Of a stretch of DNA of 64,000 nt, positions 10,841 to 21,346 are shown piece after piece. The stretch's first letter is position 1, and every line of letters begins with the position of its first letter. The position numbers and the translations under genes are program-made. The notes under the pieces were generated by a model. That model had not been told where the DNA came from. It saw only the letters and a list, made by a program, of their open reading frames with translations, and did not search any database. Where the stretch lies: NCBI GenBank assembly GCA_018806915.1, contig JAGKQI010000045.1, positions 806,001 to 870,000 on the forward strand. The letters are read 5' to 3'. Source of the stretch: Phytophthora colocasiae. Its lineage: Eukaryota; Oomycota; Peronosporomycetes; Peronosporales; Peronosporaceae.

Positions 10841-11466
10841 ACATCTGTTTTGTAATGATGAAGTGCTGGTTGCACTCGCTGCTTGACGATCACTTCAGAA
10901 CAAGAAGACAGAGGCACAGGGACCGACGCTCGAACGATATACATACCATTACCTGGGTTTCAAGTATGCTCGTTCGTGGACATCGTCAAAAATCGTGTAT
11001 CGCTGTTCTCATTATCGCCGCGGATGTCGGGGGCGCTGGAGTTTACAATCGCTGCTACGGAATAGCGTCCTACTCGCTCTCACTCTTGTCGTAACAATGT
11101 GGTCGCCGGCACGATTGTCGATGTCACGGAGGACATTAGAAGCTCTGCCGATAGTCTTGCGATAGCTTGTGTGACGCGGCCGGCTCGTCAATATGGGAAG
11201 ATCTACGAAGTATGTCTACAAAGTATGTACTACGCCGACGACAACCCCTCCGTTGTCCGCGGCCTTTCCGAAACACAAGTTGTGTCGCGCATTTACCGAG
11301 CTCGGAGGCTACACTACAGTGGAAACGTCATGGTGCCATCGGGATACTACCACTCTCACTGGTTCTCAACGAGCCTGTGTCCTTCTTCCAGTTTCATTCG
11401 TGACAGCAAACTCTCAAGACGTGAGCAGTCCAAATAGACTGATCAGCTGGGCTCATCCAGCGCTTC

Positions 11467-11913
11467 TCAATTTGCTCCGTTATAACAACACCACTCTCTT
11501 TGTTGACGTTGGATGGAAGTGGCGAACAGTACAGGCTCTTGAGACACGAGACCGATCTGTGAGTGCATCGACTTCACGTTCAGGGTTTTCACATCTCGAC
11601 CATCAAGCAGGATGGAGCCTTGTGGGTCGTAGAAGCGTTCAAGCAGGGAAAGGAGCGTACTCTTGCCTCCTCCGCTAAACCCGACAAACGCTACGGTTTG
11701 TCCAGGCTCAATGGAGACGTCGTTGAGGATCTGCACGCCTGGACGGTTTGGGTAGGTGAAATTGACACAGACAGCTTGAATCCGTCCTACACAGGACTCG
11801 GGTTTGTCACCTTCGTGATAGTTCAATGCATCAATAGCTAAAGTTGTATCCAGGACCTTGTAGATCTGAGCAGTAGCTCCTTTGGCTTCGGCGATGGCCG
11901 AGACGTTAGGCAT
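11467..11913 (-). pseudogene. Captured ABCB/MDR-type ABC transporter nucleotide-binding-domain fragment
   Basis: 149 codons from ATG at 11913, in frame with an upstream TAG. The translation reads as the linker and first half of an ABCB (P-glycoprotein-like) nucleotide-binding domain: SAIAEAKGATAQIYKVLDTT, VNFTYPNRPGVQILNDVS, Walker A GFSGGGKST, LLERFYDPQGSILLDGRDVK, and the Q-loop region IGLVSQEPVLFATSI. It then runs into unrelated codons (QRQQREWCCYNGAN). The ABC signature, Walker B and H-loop are absent, as are all membrane segments, so it cannot act as a transporter. Its place inside a TIR element marks it as a captured host-gene piece. The well-kept frame suggests recent capture. Confidence 0.85.
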
Positions 11914-12831
11914 AATCTAAGCTGCCAGCTAGTCTGGAGGTCGAGGAGTACACTACGATGACCACGTAGAGGTCATGTACACTTTGTAGAACGTTGTAGA
12001 GAGTTAATTGGCTGTCGTTAATAAAAGTCGTCGTGATAACCTAGTTAGACCCTTTAATCCACAACACATCTGCTAACAACACATAGTCTATTCGTACAGC
12101 ATCACCACGTAACCTCAAGAGCGGCAATCGTGACGAAGAACTTGCCTGCAGCAACGCCCCGTTAAATAGAGGCTGGAACGATAGCTTATGTTCACCAGAG
12201 GTCTGACACAACTCTACCGAATCCAAGGGGTTTGTCCCTGGGTTCTACACCAGAATGACAAGAATATTTGTGAGTACGAGGAGAAGAGCGGGCCCCACGT
12301 CACATTCACGTTAACTTTAATTGAAGAAGAGCTTTGGTTCTTAACGTCGTTTGTCTGCATTGTCTATTCATGAAGAAGTGGCCAACGCGCGAAGCAGCCG
12401 TAGGCAAACTGCTATTGTAGGGGACAATGAACTTGGACCCACTTTTGCCACCATCATTAGGAGGGTTTCTTTTTGGAAAACCATATGCAACATTTAGATA
12501 TATGGGTAAAACCACGGCTCTCGTTCCAAAAATGAGGTCCGTTTTGCCAGATTCCTTCTCGTTTAGGCGCTACATACCCTTAAACACAAGGAATCTGAAT
12601 GCCCAAAAGTTTCGGGAAAAGGGCTCCGCAAATGTAGGAATTTCATTGGGCGAGAAGCTAAACCATATGAAGATCATGAGAAAAGGCAACTTGCTGTGTC
12701 TCATGAAAATGATGTGTACCACCAAAATATTAATTTTGCACAGGATACCTGTGCAACGCTACTGGTACTCTCCGTGTACTGTCGCGTCACATTTATAAGA
12801 TATAGGAGGTTCATTTGTAATCGTCAAGTTG

Positions 12832-13077
12832 TCATGTTTTGCTGGAATTGGGCCAACTCACCTCGAACGGCAAGCCCGGTTGCCTCCTAAAGTCGCGCAT
12901 CACGCGCTTGACAGTGTTAGACGAGATCCCAAGACACTCTGCAACAATGTCTCGCGTTCGTCCCCTTCGTGTAAGGCCTTGCGTGCGTGCAGCGGTGAAG
13001 AAGTTGTGTACATTCACCACAAACTTCTTCTCGCCAGCTGTGAGACCCACGCCTTGAGGCATGCCGTGCTCGCTCAA
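12832..13077 (-). pseudogene. N-terminal helix-turn-helix fragment of a DNA transposase
   Basis: 81 codons: GVGLTAGEKKFVVNVHNFF, then RTRDIVAECLGISSNTVKRV. The pattern (an E-K-x-F-V-V-N-V helix followed by a helix-turn-helix with a GIS-x-x-TVKR recognition helix) resembles the N-terminal DNA-binding part of oomycete Tc1/mariner-like transposases. No DDE domain follows. It lies near the right end of the TIR element. The family is uncertain, and a Tc1/mariner source would not fit the 8-bp target duplication of the surrounding element. Confidence 0.5.
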
Positions 13078-13270
13078 AAATAAACGCTGCTTAGCGATTT
13101 TGGCCCCGAGGGCAGCTTTGATATCTATCTATAGATTCTATGTGTTTGCTGCGCAGTGGCGACAGTTTTGACTGCACCACGCCTTGATCTACCTGATGTT
13201 GAAGTTCGAGTGGGGCCAAGTGCACTGTCCCGTACAATAGCGGGCACTGTACGAGATGGGCAAAAAATCC

Positions 13271-13321
13271 CCGTTCCAAAAACCAGAACCGTTCCGTATC
13301 TGAACACAAAAAAAGCTAACC
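13271..13321 (-). repeat. Right 51-bp terminal inverted repeat of the TIR element
   Basis: Reverse complement of 10790-10840 apart from the outer few bases. It abuts the right copy of TAGCGGAG at 13322-13329. Confidence 0.88.
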
Positions 13322-13610
13322 TAGCGGAGAGCGACAGAAGTCTCGGTCTGCTTGGTTCCTTCTCGTCTTGTGACTGTGTGCGTGGAATCAGAGATGCCTT
13401 GGCGTGTCTTGACCTGTAGACGTGCACCTTCTCCTTGGACTTGACGTGCTTCCACTGGTCGTGCGGCAGCTGTCGGCCGTTGGCGACGAACATCTCATTT
13501 GTCTGCAAGGTCTCCGCAATGATGGCGTCTGCCATGTCTGTCAGCGCGCGTTGTTGCGCCTTTGACAAGTACACGCGGTCAGGCACGGCGGTCAAGAAGC
13601 GTTTGGGCAT
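13322..13610 (-). pseudogene. START/FYVE-like copy 5, N-terminal portion
   Basis: The ATG at 13610 opens MPKRFLTAVPDRVYLSKAQQ, followed by ALTDMADAIIAETLQTNEMF, HVKSKEKVHVYRSRHAK and SRPRLLSLSA, where the TIR element cuts in. All landmarks of the subfamily A N-terminus are present and unbroken. It continues at 10789 on the other side of the element. The frame stays open a little way into the TIR, which gives a false longer reading. One copy of the TAGCGGAG target duplication lies at its edge. Confidence 0.85.
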
Positions 13611-15048
13611 TGTACACTATGGTGAACCGGTTGAGCAGACCGGCGGCGGCGGAGCAAGTCTGAGAATGACGGGGTCTGAACGGAGCTGCCCGTGAACAGC
13701 TGAATCGATGAGGTGATGGACGAGCTTGACCAATTGTCGGACGAAGATGCTACGTACGCCGCGTTGCTGCCTCTTCAAAGCCAAAGCCGGGGGACCGACG
13801 AAGTGGCTTTGCTTGTCCATATGTCGGTCAACTTGACAGCGGCGTTAGGATTCGCAAGGGACACCGAGTTCCTCCAGTTGGTTTGAGCTACCAAATGTAC
13901 ATGTACAGAGTTGGTGGAGAAGAACTCCTTTACAGTGTGAGTTGGGTTTGAATCCTTGACGGCGATGGTCGCATCGATGAAGGTCTCCGTTGGAGCTCTT
14001 CGCGATGCTGTTGCAGTATTTTTTTGGTGCCTGGATGCAGCTACAGCATCTGTCAACCATAGAGCGGCCGGCTGATATTAAGCGGTGGCCAAGGACGGCG
14101 CTGCAAATTGCAGCGCCGTCCTTTGCCGTGCAAAGTGCTGTATGTCGGTGACGAGTTCAACTTGGCTGGCAACGCTTTCACTCTCTGCAATCAGATTTAG
14201 CCCAAGTGGTGAAATTTGGAGTACTTTTGATGAGTCAGGACTGGATACCTCTTCCAGCGGTAAAGGGCTCAAGTCGAAGCCATTTAGTCTGCGTCCTTCG
14301 ATACGAAGTACATCTCTTTCAGCAAGCTAACGACGTCGAGGAAAGCCTCGCTTGAAGCTCCCGTTCGCTTTGTTCTACTGTAAGCGCGTTCGTGTATCTA
14401 TTATCAGCTCCGACGTGTTTTCTCATTCAGGCCAGGCTCTACAGTACACTCCACAGCTCCTTTGTGTAGCTTCGAATTTGCGTTTGCGTCAAGTGAGTGA
14501 CTCGAGTGTTTCCTACAGAGCCTCGACAATTATCTACTACATGTACGTTGTATGCTGCGACTTGACCTTCACTTGAAAACTACAGTACACTACACGATTC
14601 GTGTCACAAAGGCGTCGTACCGCGATCGACGTCTACATCGACTCATGCCAGATACAAACGGTGCGAAAGTCTACATCAACTCATGGCAGATGCAAAACGG
14701 TGCGCTGCGGTCTGACATGAGGCGGCCAATATGCTACTATAAGTTTTCACAGCGTGGTTTCCACTGTGGATCCGTACATGGTGCAGTCAAGAGTCTTGAC
14801 TCAAGACAAAGACCGGCATTTTGTTTGCGCGACGCTGTTCGGGGCGGTCAGTGACATCACACTCGTATTGAAGCTAGACAGTGAAGCCAGAGCTTCGACC
14901 GCGAAACTCGCGTGCCATCCTCGCAGCAACTTCCAGAAGCTTTATACGACGGTCTACAGTCAAACTGTGTGTGCTGGCTCTGCTAGCTGCACGTCCTATC
15001 TCCAGCGTAAGGCAAGGCTGTGAATGAGCCGATTGAAGCGTGTGTACT
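13611..15048. other. Intergenic region upstream of copy 5, with a long perfect palindrome
   Basis: About 1.4 kb to the hAT target duplication. It holds the palindrome at 14091-14123 (separate entry). Minus-strand 14078-14330 is open and has unremarkable composition, but no motif lets me call it a gene. Confidence 0.4.
14091..14123. repeat. Palindrome with 16-bp perfect arms
   Basis: The left arm AAGGACGGCGCTGCAA and its exact reverse complement are separated by a single A (14107). No surrounding element ends explain it. Confidence 0.9.
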
Positions 15049-15169
15049 GTCAGGAATAGAGCTGTCGACGTCGTGGTGTCGACTCAGATGACGTCCGGAC
15101 GTCCCACAGTCGTCGAGCGACGTCGACCTGACATCCCGACGACATCCATCGGTCTGTCACTATTTTGAT

Positions 15170-15885
15170 TTAAAGACATACTCGGAATAGTAGAAGTTTG
15201 AGTACACGACCGTCTAGTGAGTTTGGAGCTAAACCGATGACTTTGTCTGCACTATGCCGCCACTCGCTGATGGTACGCAGCTCGTCCTTGTCCGTATACT
15301 CGCTTCTCCCAAGTGTCTCCATGAAAACGTTGTCGTGCCGGAGCGCTCGCTCCTCCAGTTTGAGGAGAAGCAACTTGTAGCGCAATGACTCGTTACCGTC
15401 TTGTTCGACACGGATGTAGGGCTTGCAGTCCTTTTGATGGGTGACGTCCAGCTTCAGCTCCAGTGCAAGCCTCGTATCACGCTGTGGTTTCAAATATCTC
15501 TATGGAAATACACAAAGGAAGACAGTCGGTTGGTCGCTTCACGAACAAGTTGGCTCCGATGATAAGGATACTCACTCTCTTGCGACCGCGGTATCTCTTC
15601 TCGTAGCCGCGTTGGCGGCGTCGAACGTCGAAGTCGTTCCTTATTCTCCTTGTTGGCGGGGGAACTACGAGCAACATGCACGGTTGGGTGGGTGCTCACC
15701 GATCGGTAGTCAACGTCGTGTTTTGATTCCGGTCTGGTGAAAAACTCCGTGAACGTGAGAAGTTCCTGTTTGATGAAGGGGAAATCTTGGTCGAATCGGT
15801 CGGTCGGTGGGTAGCAGGGAAGTACCAATGAAGGTGAGCTGGGTGATGAACAGCTTCCAGTCAGGCGGCTAAAGCTGGAGACCAC
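15170..15885 (-). CDS. Second reading frame of the hAT element, function unknown
   Basis: Two adjoining open stretches on the transposase strand: 15490-15885 (Pro/Ser/Arg-rich, starting MVSSFSRLTGSCSS) and 15170-15493 (charged and helical, with KLEERALRHDNVFMETLGR and LRTISEWRHSADKVIGL). They overlap slightly in different frames; a short intron or a frameshift around 15480-15500 would join them. I do not recognise the protein. It lies downstream of the transposase and inside the terminal repeats, so it belongs to the element. It may be an accessory protein or a captured host gene. Confidence 0.45.
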
Positions 15886-16153
15886 AACGGCAAAACGTAC
15901 GCGAAGAGTCTAGAACTCAGCTTTGCTGCTGATTTTCACCACAGTAAGCAAGACATTGACCTGAAGTGATCGGGAAGAAAAATATGCTGCGCATCACTCA
16001 CTGTAGTGCCATTAAGCCAAGATGTTACATCCCCATGAAGTGAAACTTGTATAACAGGCACGAAGAAAGGTTTTGTCATTAATGGCATCATATATAGTTG
16101 ATGCTTCTCAATTGAATGTGTACTCGAAATTATCTGCACTCAGGGAAACAGGT

Positions 16154-18934
16154 TCAAGCCGCCGTCACGTTTTGGGCCATGAAAATTATGTCGCGGACGG
16201 TGTCAGCTTTAAGAGCGCTTCGTCGCTTAGTAATCGTGTTGCCGGCGGTGGAGAAAGCTCGCTCTGACGGCACCGATGACGCCACACAACCCAGCCATTT
16301 TCGCGCAAGTGTGGCAATGACAGGGAAGTTGAAGTGATGCGTTTTCCACCAGGAAAGTGGTGATGGTGGACTTTGATCGGTGTTGCCCAGGCTTGCCTCA
16401 CAAGAACTGTGGATATACCTTTCCAATTCCTGCCGGCACGAAAGTTTTAAGACTTCGTCGCTCGTAACCTGCGCCTCACCATTTACCCTGGGTGGGTAAA
16501 CCAATTCTTGCATTTCTCGACGTGCCTTCTCATTAGGATCGCTGATGGCCTTTTCGGGACTATGAAATGCTGGCCGTAGGGGTTGATACGTGGTCTCAAC
16601 GGATGCACGCTTTACACCCAGCATCTCCTCCAGCAGACGTTCCTTTGCTTGGTCTCGTTGATGCATAGTGTAAAGACCTGAATTCGTCGTATACGGGTCT
16701 AGTAGTGATATCCAGAGAAATTCTTCCTCCGTTGCAGAGTCAAAACGTTGTTCCATCAATGTAAGGAAGCTTTTTCGCACTGATTGCATCTTCATATGCA
16801 CTTGGCAAGCGTAAGATTCAGTCTCCATCGTTGTCGTAATGACTTCGCAAAACATTCCTTCATTCCGGAGAACTGCCTTCAGGGAAGAAATGACAAAGTA
16901 CAGCGAAACTAACGTAGGATATGACTCAGCGCCGAGCTGGTCAGAGGCAACGCTGAACGGAGCAAGAAGAACAACAAGGCATCGAATCGTGAGCCACTCC
17001 TCTGGCGTAGGCAGCTTTAATTTTTTTACAGATCGATCATCAAACTCCTTCTTGCCAGCGGGGGTTTCTAGATACTTAAAAAAACTTCTCCAGCGCTCCC
17101 TTTAAATCAACGAACCGCTGAAGCATCGTAAACGTGCTATTCCATCTAGTCGGGCAGTCGTTCATGACGTCGAGAGGGTCTTTTATCGGCCTGTAGCTTT
17201 TCCAGCCGATTCGATCCTTTTGGGAGTGATGAAAGTACGTTGACAGCTTTCGAAACTGGAGCACAATTTGCGTACAGCCTCCATGTCATCGGAACTAATC
17301 TCGGTGTAGGAAGATGCCTCAACCATACTGACAAATGTTGCCACAGAATCGCAAAGATCATCTATATCAGCGTCATTAATCCACTCGAATGGTTCACTTT
17401 GAGAGTCAACATTTTGGGTGTCATCAGCTCCTTCCAGCTCCTCCAATTGATCATCCATCCACCACGATCGCTGCAAAATTACACCTGGAGCCATACTGAT
17501 ACTTGAGTCAACAAAAGCAGGCACAGTTTCAACGTCCACAGTTTGATTTCCACGCTGACAGCCAGTGGAGCCGATTCCATCTCTAGTGATAGTGGTTCGT
17601 TCATTACTTTTTATCAAAAGCGCGCCCCCAACAACTAGATGTAGTGAGTGCGCTGAGCAGGACATGTGCCGCAGACCTAGTGTAGTGCAAGCCTTGATCA
17701 TATTCGTTGCTCCATCTCGCAGGAAAATCACACATCGCTTCGGGTCAAGGCGCCACCACGAGAAACATCGAACGAGAACGTCAGCAATAGCATCACCGTC
17801 ATGTTTGCCAGGAATTTCAGTCACTTCAAGCGTCCACGAATGAAAATCAAAGGTTGAGTCCACGTAGTGAAGCGTGAGGCTGATGAAGCTCTCGCGTTTT
17901 AGGGAGGTCCAAATGTCCGAGGAAAGAGAAAAAAAATAGCATTCATCGTCATCTGCAAGACGGAGGCGAAGCGACAAACGATACTGACTGGCCTTGGCAT
18001 GGACGCCTTCAGCAACTGTTTGGCGTGAAGAAATCGATAGCTGCGTCTTTGCATTATTCGCAAACCGTATGACTTCTATCAGCCCTTGATCCTCGCCAAT
18101 ACTCATAGGTCGTAGAGAAGTACCAACCCACTGCGATACAATTGCGTTAAACACGGTCTGCTCAGACGCACCGGACTCCATGAAAACGTTGGTCAGTTGA
18201 CGCGAAGCATCCTTTTCCTTTTGAAGCCGTTCTTTTTCTTGGAAAGCAAGCAATTCGTCGGGGTGGACGTTTTTCATGTGTGGAGCGACAATGCTCTTTC
18301 CCTTTCGAATTGGCAGCTCAATCTCGCAGCTTAGGCAGTAGAAGCACCTAGCATGGTCACGCGTGAGTTGATCTCTCGGGACATTGGCGTGCTCATCGTG
18401 AGCAATACACACAATAAACTGCCAGTTTGCTTTTACTCGCTGTGATCTTTTCGGTACGGCAAATGCTCTCCCTGCAGGGCAATGCCGAAGGCTGGTAGTG
18501 TCGTACGTCTGAAATCCCGTTGTTGGTTGCGATAACTCCACTCGGTGAGACCTGGATTCAACCGGAGAAGGGATCCTGATCCTGTTTCGTGATCTCTGGG
18601 GGGTTGATCTTGGCTGTTTGGGAGTTGATTTGCGCTTCTTCTGGGATGATTGTTTTCGCTGCGTCGAAGGTGCCTTCGAAGCAGATCTTCCTTTTGGCTG
18701 AGGAGTTGAAAAGTGTCTGCCGTCCTCATAGTATTCGTGCATCTCGTCGGATCTCTGTCCACGAATCGTCACCTGCATGGGAGGAGAAGCTAAGTTTGAC
18801 CCAGGGGAAGCTGGTTCTCGCTTCTTCTGTGTAGACCGCGACCTTGACTGTGTTAAACATGAATTTGAAGTTCCCCTTGACTTAGGAGTAGCGAAGAGGC
18901 TTCTACTGGTCTCGCCATCGAAATCGCTGTCCAT
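16154..18934 (-). pseudogene. hAT transposase with BED-like finger and C-terminal dimerisation domain, two frame breaks
   Basis: The likely start is the ATG at 18934 (MDSDFDGETSRSLF). Order: a basic Ser/Pro-rich N-terminus; a BED-like zinc site with CFYCLSCEIELPIRKGKS and HMKNVHP; the RNase H-like fold with DIWTSLKRESFISLTLHYVD and CVIFLRDGATNMIKACTTLG; CSAHSLHLVVG; NDCPTRWNSTFTMLQRF; and the hAT dimerisation region WWKTHHFNFPVIATLARKWL then SSVPSERAFSTAGNTIT. The frame shifts once near 17250 (just before FRKLSTYFHHSQKD) and once near 17085, in a run of seven T that separates GALEKFF from KYLETPAGKK. Both breaks would stop a full protein. The homopolymer break could be a sequencing error; the other is less easily explained that way. 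Confidence 0.85.
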
Positions 18935-19246
18935 TGTGAGAGATCGCTGCCTACAAAAGAGCCTGCTATGTGCCGACACTTGCACGAGATCACTGCTGAG
19001 TTCACGGCTCCAACAGGGTTCCTGCTAGGGAGGATCGTTCGTGAGGGTCATGACGCAAATTCAACGAGGTAATGAGAGGCTTTGAGGTGATTGGCTCACC
19101 AAGCACAACATGAACCAATCAGCGATCACTATGGAAGGGATGTCGACGGGATGTCGACTCGACGTCGCGTGACACCGACCAGACGTCGTCTGTGAGTGTT
19201 CGAAAAGACGTCCTGGCCCATCGACGTCGACAGCTCTAGTCAGGAA

Positions 19247-19754
19247 TCGTCAGCGATCAGGCGCTAATGCCAATAGCGGGTAAAGGTGGCCGATAACCAC
19301 GACGTTCACTTCGATTCTGGACCAGAATCCACTGCACAATACGAGCACAGCAGTCTTCGAGTCATTGTCGGTAATGGATTAAACGAACACGGAGCTTGAA
19401 CGGGCAGTAGAGTCGCTAGTGGCGAGCTTCGGAGCTTGTGGGCTTGACGAGGTCAGACCAGATAAAATATGACAGGTATCAAGATCGATACATTATTTGT
19501 TTGAAGCGGCAGTTGCAAAACTTCAAGTACCACCTACTATATTAATTATAACGAGTACAATCCAACCTGTTGCCACGCCGAGGAGGCCTTTGTCCTCTTT
19601 GCCATTGACACGGCATTTCCTCACAATCGAAACGGAGCGACCGAGTGAGGCACGACCCCGTTCACTCAGTCTACCTATTGGTCACCCCTCGGTGGTCGGA
19701 TTTCCCGCACTTCCGAGATCTTTGAGTTAGGTTCACCCTCCACTCCACGAAACC
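19247..19754. other. Upstream region of START/FYVE copy 6
   Basis: About 500 bp between the hAT target duplication and the ATG at 19755. It must contain the promoter of copy 6. I see no element or RNA gene. Confidence 0.45.
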
Positions 19755-21293
19755 ATGAAATTCACATTGCCGAATGGAGTGTTCCCACCCGTCAAACTGT
19801 CGAGGAAGCACCAGGGAGCACTAATTGAAGAGGCCGAGACGGTGGTGCGTGAAACGATCGCAGCAAACGAAGCCTTTTTGGCTCAAGGAGCCCAATTCCG
19901 AGACCCCAAGTGGAGACTAATCCGAGTGAAGGAAGGACTGCACGTGTATCGCCAACGACCAAGTGGAGCTGCAAAGGATGAATCTCCGTCGTCACCGGAC
20001 TCGCGTCGGTCATCCAGGAGATTCCGAGTTCGAGCAGAGAGTCGAAAAGGTCTGGAACAGGAAACGCCCTTGTCACCGTCGTCCGTCGTCGCAGAGAATA
20101 GTATTCAGGAGACTATGAGACGACCTGGTGTCTCACTTGTGGTGATGCATGGTACGGTGGATGGAACCCTGGACGACTCGATGTTTGGTGCTTTTGCAGC
20201 CACCGACTTGGCGTGGAAATGGCGCAGTACCCACATCAACGATCGACTGGATGACGCTCGTATTCTAAGCACCATCCAAGGCCCTACAAGGCAAGATCCG
20301 TTCCGTTTTCTAGGCATCAAGTGGTTTGCCAAGGAACACCCAGCAGTACTTACTACTATTCTCCAACGGCGAGACTTCCTCATCATGGAGGCCACTGGAC
20401 TTACGAAAGACTCGAAAGATGAGAAAGTGGGCTACTTTCTGATGCATTCCGTGGTATTGCGTACCATTCCGGAGCTCTCTGAAATGGGGATTGTACGTGG
20501 AGAATTGAGTTTCTGCTTTATCCTACGTCAAAGTGGTCTGGGTAAAGTGGAACTGTATTGCCGTGGATTTAGTGACCCCAGGGGGGATATGATGGAGCGC
20601 GTCTCCGTTGCCATTGCAGCGGAATCACTCATCTGTTCTGCCGGTGTTGTTGACTACGCGTATATTAAGAAACTCACGTGGCTCATGAAGCACAAAAGTG
20701 GTCAAATCTTCGCCCAACGTCGATCCAGTCACTGCGAATCCTGCAACAAAAGTTTCACAAAATTCACGATACTATCCGGTACTTCCGGAAAAGGTTCTGC
20801 TTGTCAAATTTGCAGACGGATGGTATGTGTTAAGTGCAGCGTCGTGAAGAAAATGACAGTGGACGTGTCAGCTACTGGAACAGTTAAACAGTGCGCGCTC
20901 CGATTCTGCTTGGCGTGTCTGCTTGAAGCGAAGGAGAAACCAGCCTGGGAGATGGCTCTAGACGGTCTTGAAAGCTCGTCCGAGTCTTCAAGCACATCTG
21001 GATCGGGTTCATCTGTTGGAACTCCTCATTCTCGTTTCGCATCATTGCCTCACAAGTTAAACCACAGTCGGACCGATCGTTCGTACTCTGAATATCAACG
21101 AGCCGGCACTCGCGTGTATCGTCAGGGTGAAATTGCTACGGATTTCAGTCGTTCGATCAAACCGGAAGATCGAGTTTGTGGTCGATTTCCAGCGCGAACC
21201 ACACAAAAGTACGCTGGTGGCCAAGAGAGACGCATGCATCGAGTCCCATCGCCTAGAAGCACGCAGGATATGAGGTTTCATACACTACACTGA
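19755..21293 (+). CDS. START-like/FYVE-like zinc-finger protein, subfamily B, copy 6 (plus strand, extended C-terminus)
   Basis: 512 residues, intact, starting MKFTLPNGVFPPVKLS, the hallmark N-terminus of subfamily B. Order: LIEEAETVVRETIAANEAFL (about 25-44), RVKEGLHVYRQRP, a Ser/Arg linker, the core with MHGTVDGTLDDSMFGAFAATD, QDPFRFLGIKWFAKE, LQRRDFLIMEATGL, YCRGFSDPRGDMMERVS and YAYIKKLTWLM, then an eight-cysteine finger CESC, CQIC, CVKC, CLAC with CSVVKKMTVDVSATG before the last pair. Unlike the other copies it has about 85 extra residues after the Ser-rich tail (from HSRFASLPHK on), rich in Arg, Tyr and Ser and without a known motif. It is the only member of the cluster on the plus strand. 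Confidence 0.82.
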   Translation: MKFTLPNGVFPPVKLSRKHQGALIEEAETVVRETIAANEAFLAQGAQFRDPKWRLIRVKEGLHVYRQRPSGAAKDESPSSPDSRRSSRRFRVRAESRKGLEQETPLSPSSVVAENSIQETMRRPGVSLVVMHGTVDGTLDDSMFGAFAATDLAWKWRSTHINDRLDDARILSTIQGPTRQDPFRFLGIKWFAKEHPAVLTTILQRRDFLIMEATGLTKDSKDEKVGYFLMHSVVLRTIPELSEMGIVRGELSFCFILRQSGLGKVELYCRGFSDPRGDMMERVSVAIAAESLICSAGVVDYAYIKKLTWLMKHKSGQIFAQRRSSHCESCNKSFTKFTILSGTSGKGSACQICRRMVCVKCSVVKKMTVDVSATGTVKQCALRFCLACLLEAKEKPAWEMALDGLESSSESSSTSGSGSSVGTPHSRFASLPHKLNHSRTDRSYSEYQRAGTRVYRQGEIATDFSRSIKPEDRVCGRFPARTTQKYAGGQERRMHRVPSPRSTQDMRFHTLH

Positions 21294-21346
21294 AAGTGTA
21301 TAGCAACATGTATATTGTTTCTTCCCTATCGACTAGCTACCACGTT

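Larger units (their letters stand above)
10790..13321. mobile_element. 2,532-bp TIR DNA transposon with 51-bp inverted repeats and captured gene fragments
   Basis: Both ends can be read to the base. 10790-10840 and 13271-13321 are inverted repeats of 51 bp; the inner 34 bp, starting TTCAGATACGGAACGG, are identical and the outer 17 differ at several positions. The element is flanked by the 8-bp direct repeat TAGCGGAG (10782-10789 and 13322-13329). Removing the element plus one TAGCGGAG restores the reading frame of the host gene as LSLSAMERH, matching LSASAMEQ of copy 4. Inside are an ABC-transporter fragment, a short helix-turn-helix fragment and about 1.4 kb of unrecognised sequence. No complete transposase is present, so it is non-autonomous. 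An 8-bp duplication with long TIRs and gene capture suggests a Mutator-like (Pack-type) or hAT-like origin; the superfamily is not settled. Confidence 0.9.
15057..19238 (-). mobile_element. hAT DNA transposon with intact ends and broken transposase
   Basis: 4,182 bp. The ends are inverted repeats TAGAGCTGTCGACGTCG (15057-15073, and its complement ending at 19238). The flanking 8-bp direct repeat GTCAGGAA lies at 15049-15056 and 19239-19246. An 8-bp duplication and TAGAG-type ends are typical of hAT. The subterminal 100 bp at each side are rich in GACGTC and GTCGAC motifs, possible transposase-binding sites. Two minus-strand coding regions are inside: the transposase (16154-18934) and a shorter unknown reading frame (15170-15885). 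Confidence 0.9.

Noticed and set aside
11467..11913. ABC transporter fragment as a working gene
   Set aside because: Only half of one nucleotide-binding domain is present, without signature, Walker B or membrane parts, and it lies inside a transposon.
12427..12798. Plus-strand 123-codon frame inside the TIR element
   Set aside because: No recognisable motif, in a region with homopolymers; cannot be told from chance.
14078..14330. Minus-strand open stretch upstream of START/FYVE copy 5
   Set aside because: Plausible composition but no family resemblance and no clear start; overlaps the palindrome at 14091-14123.
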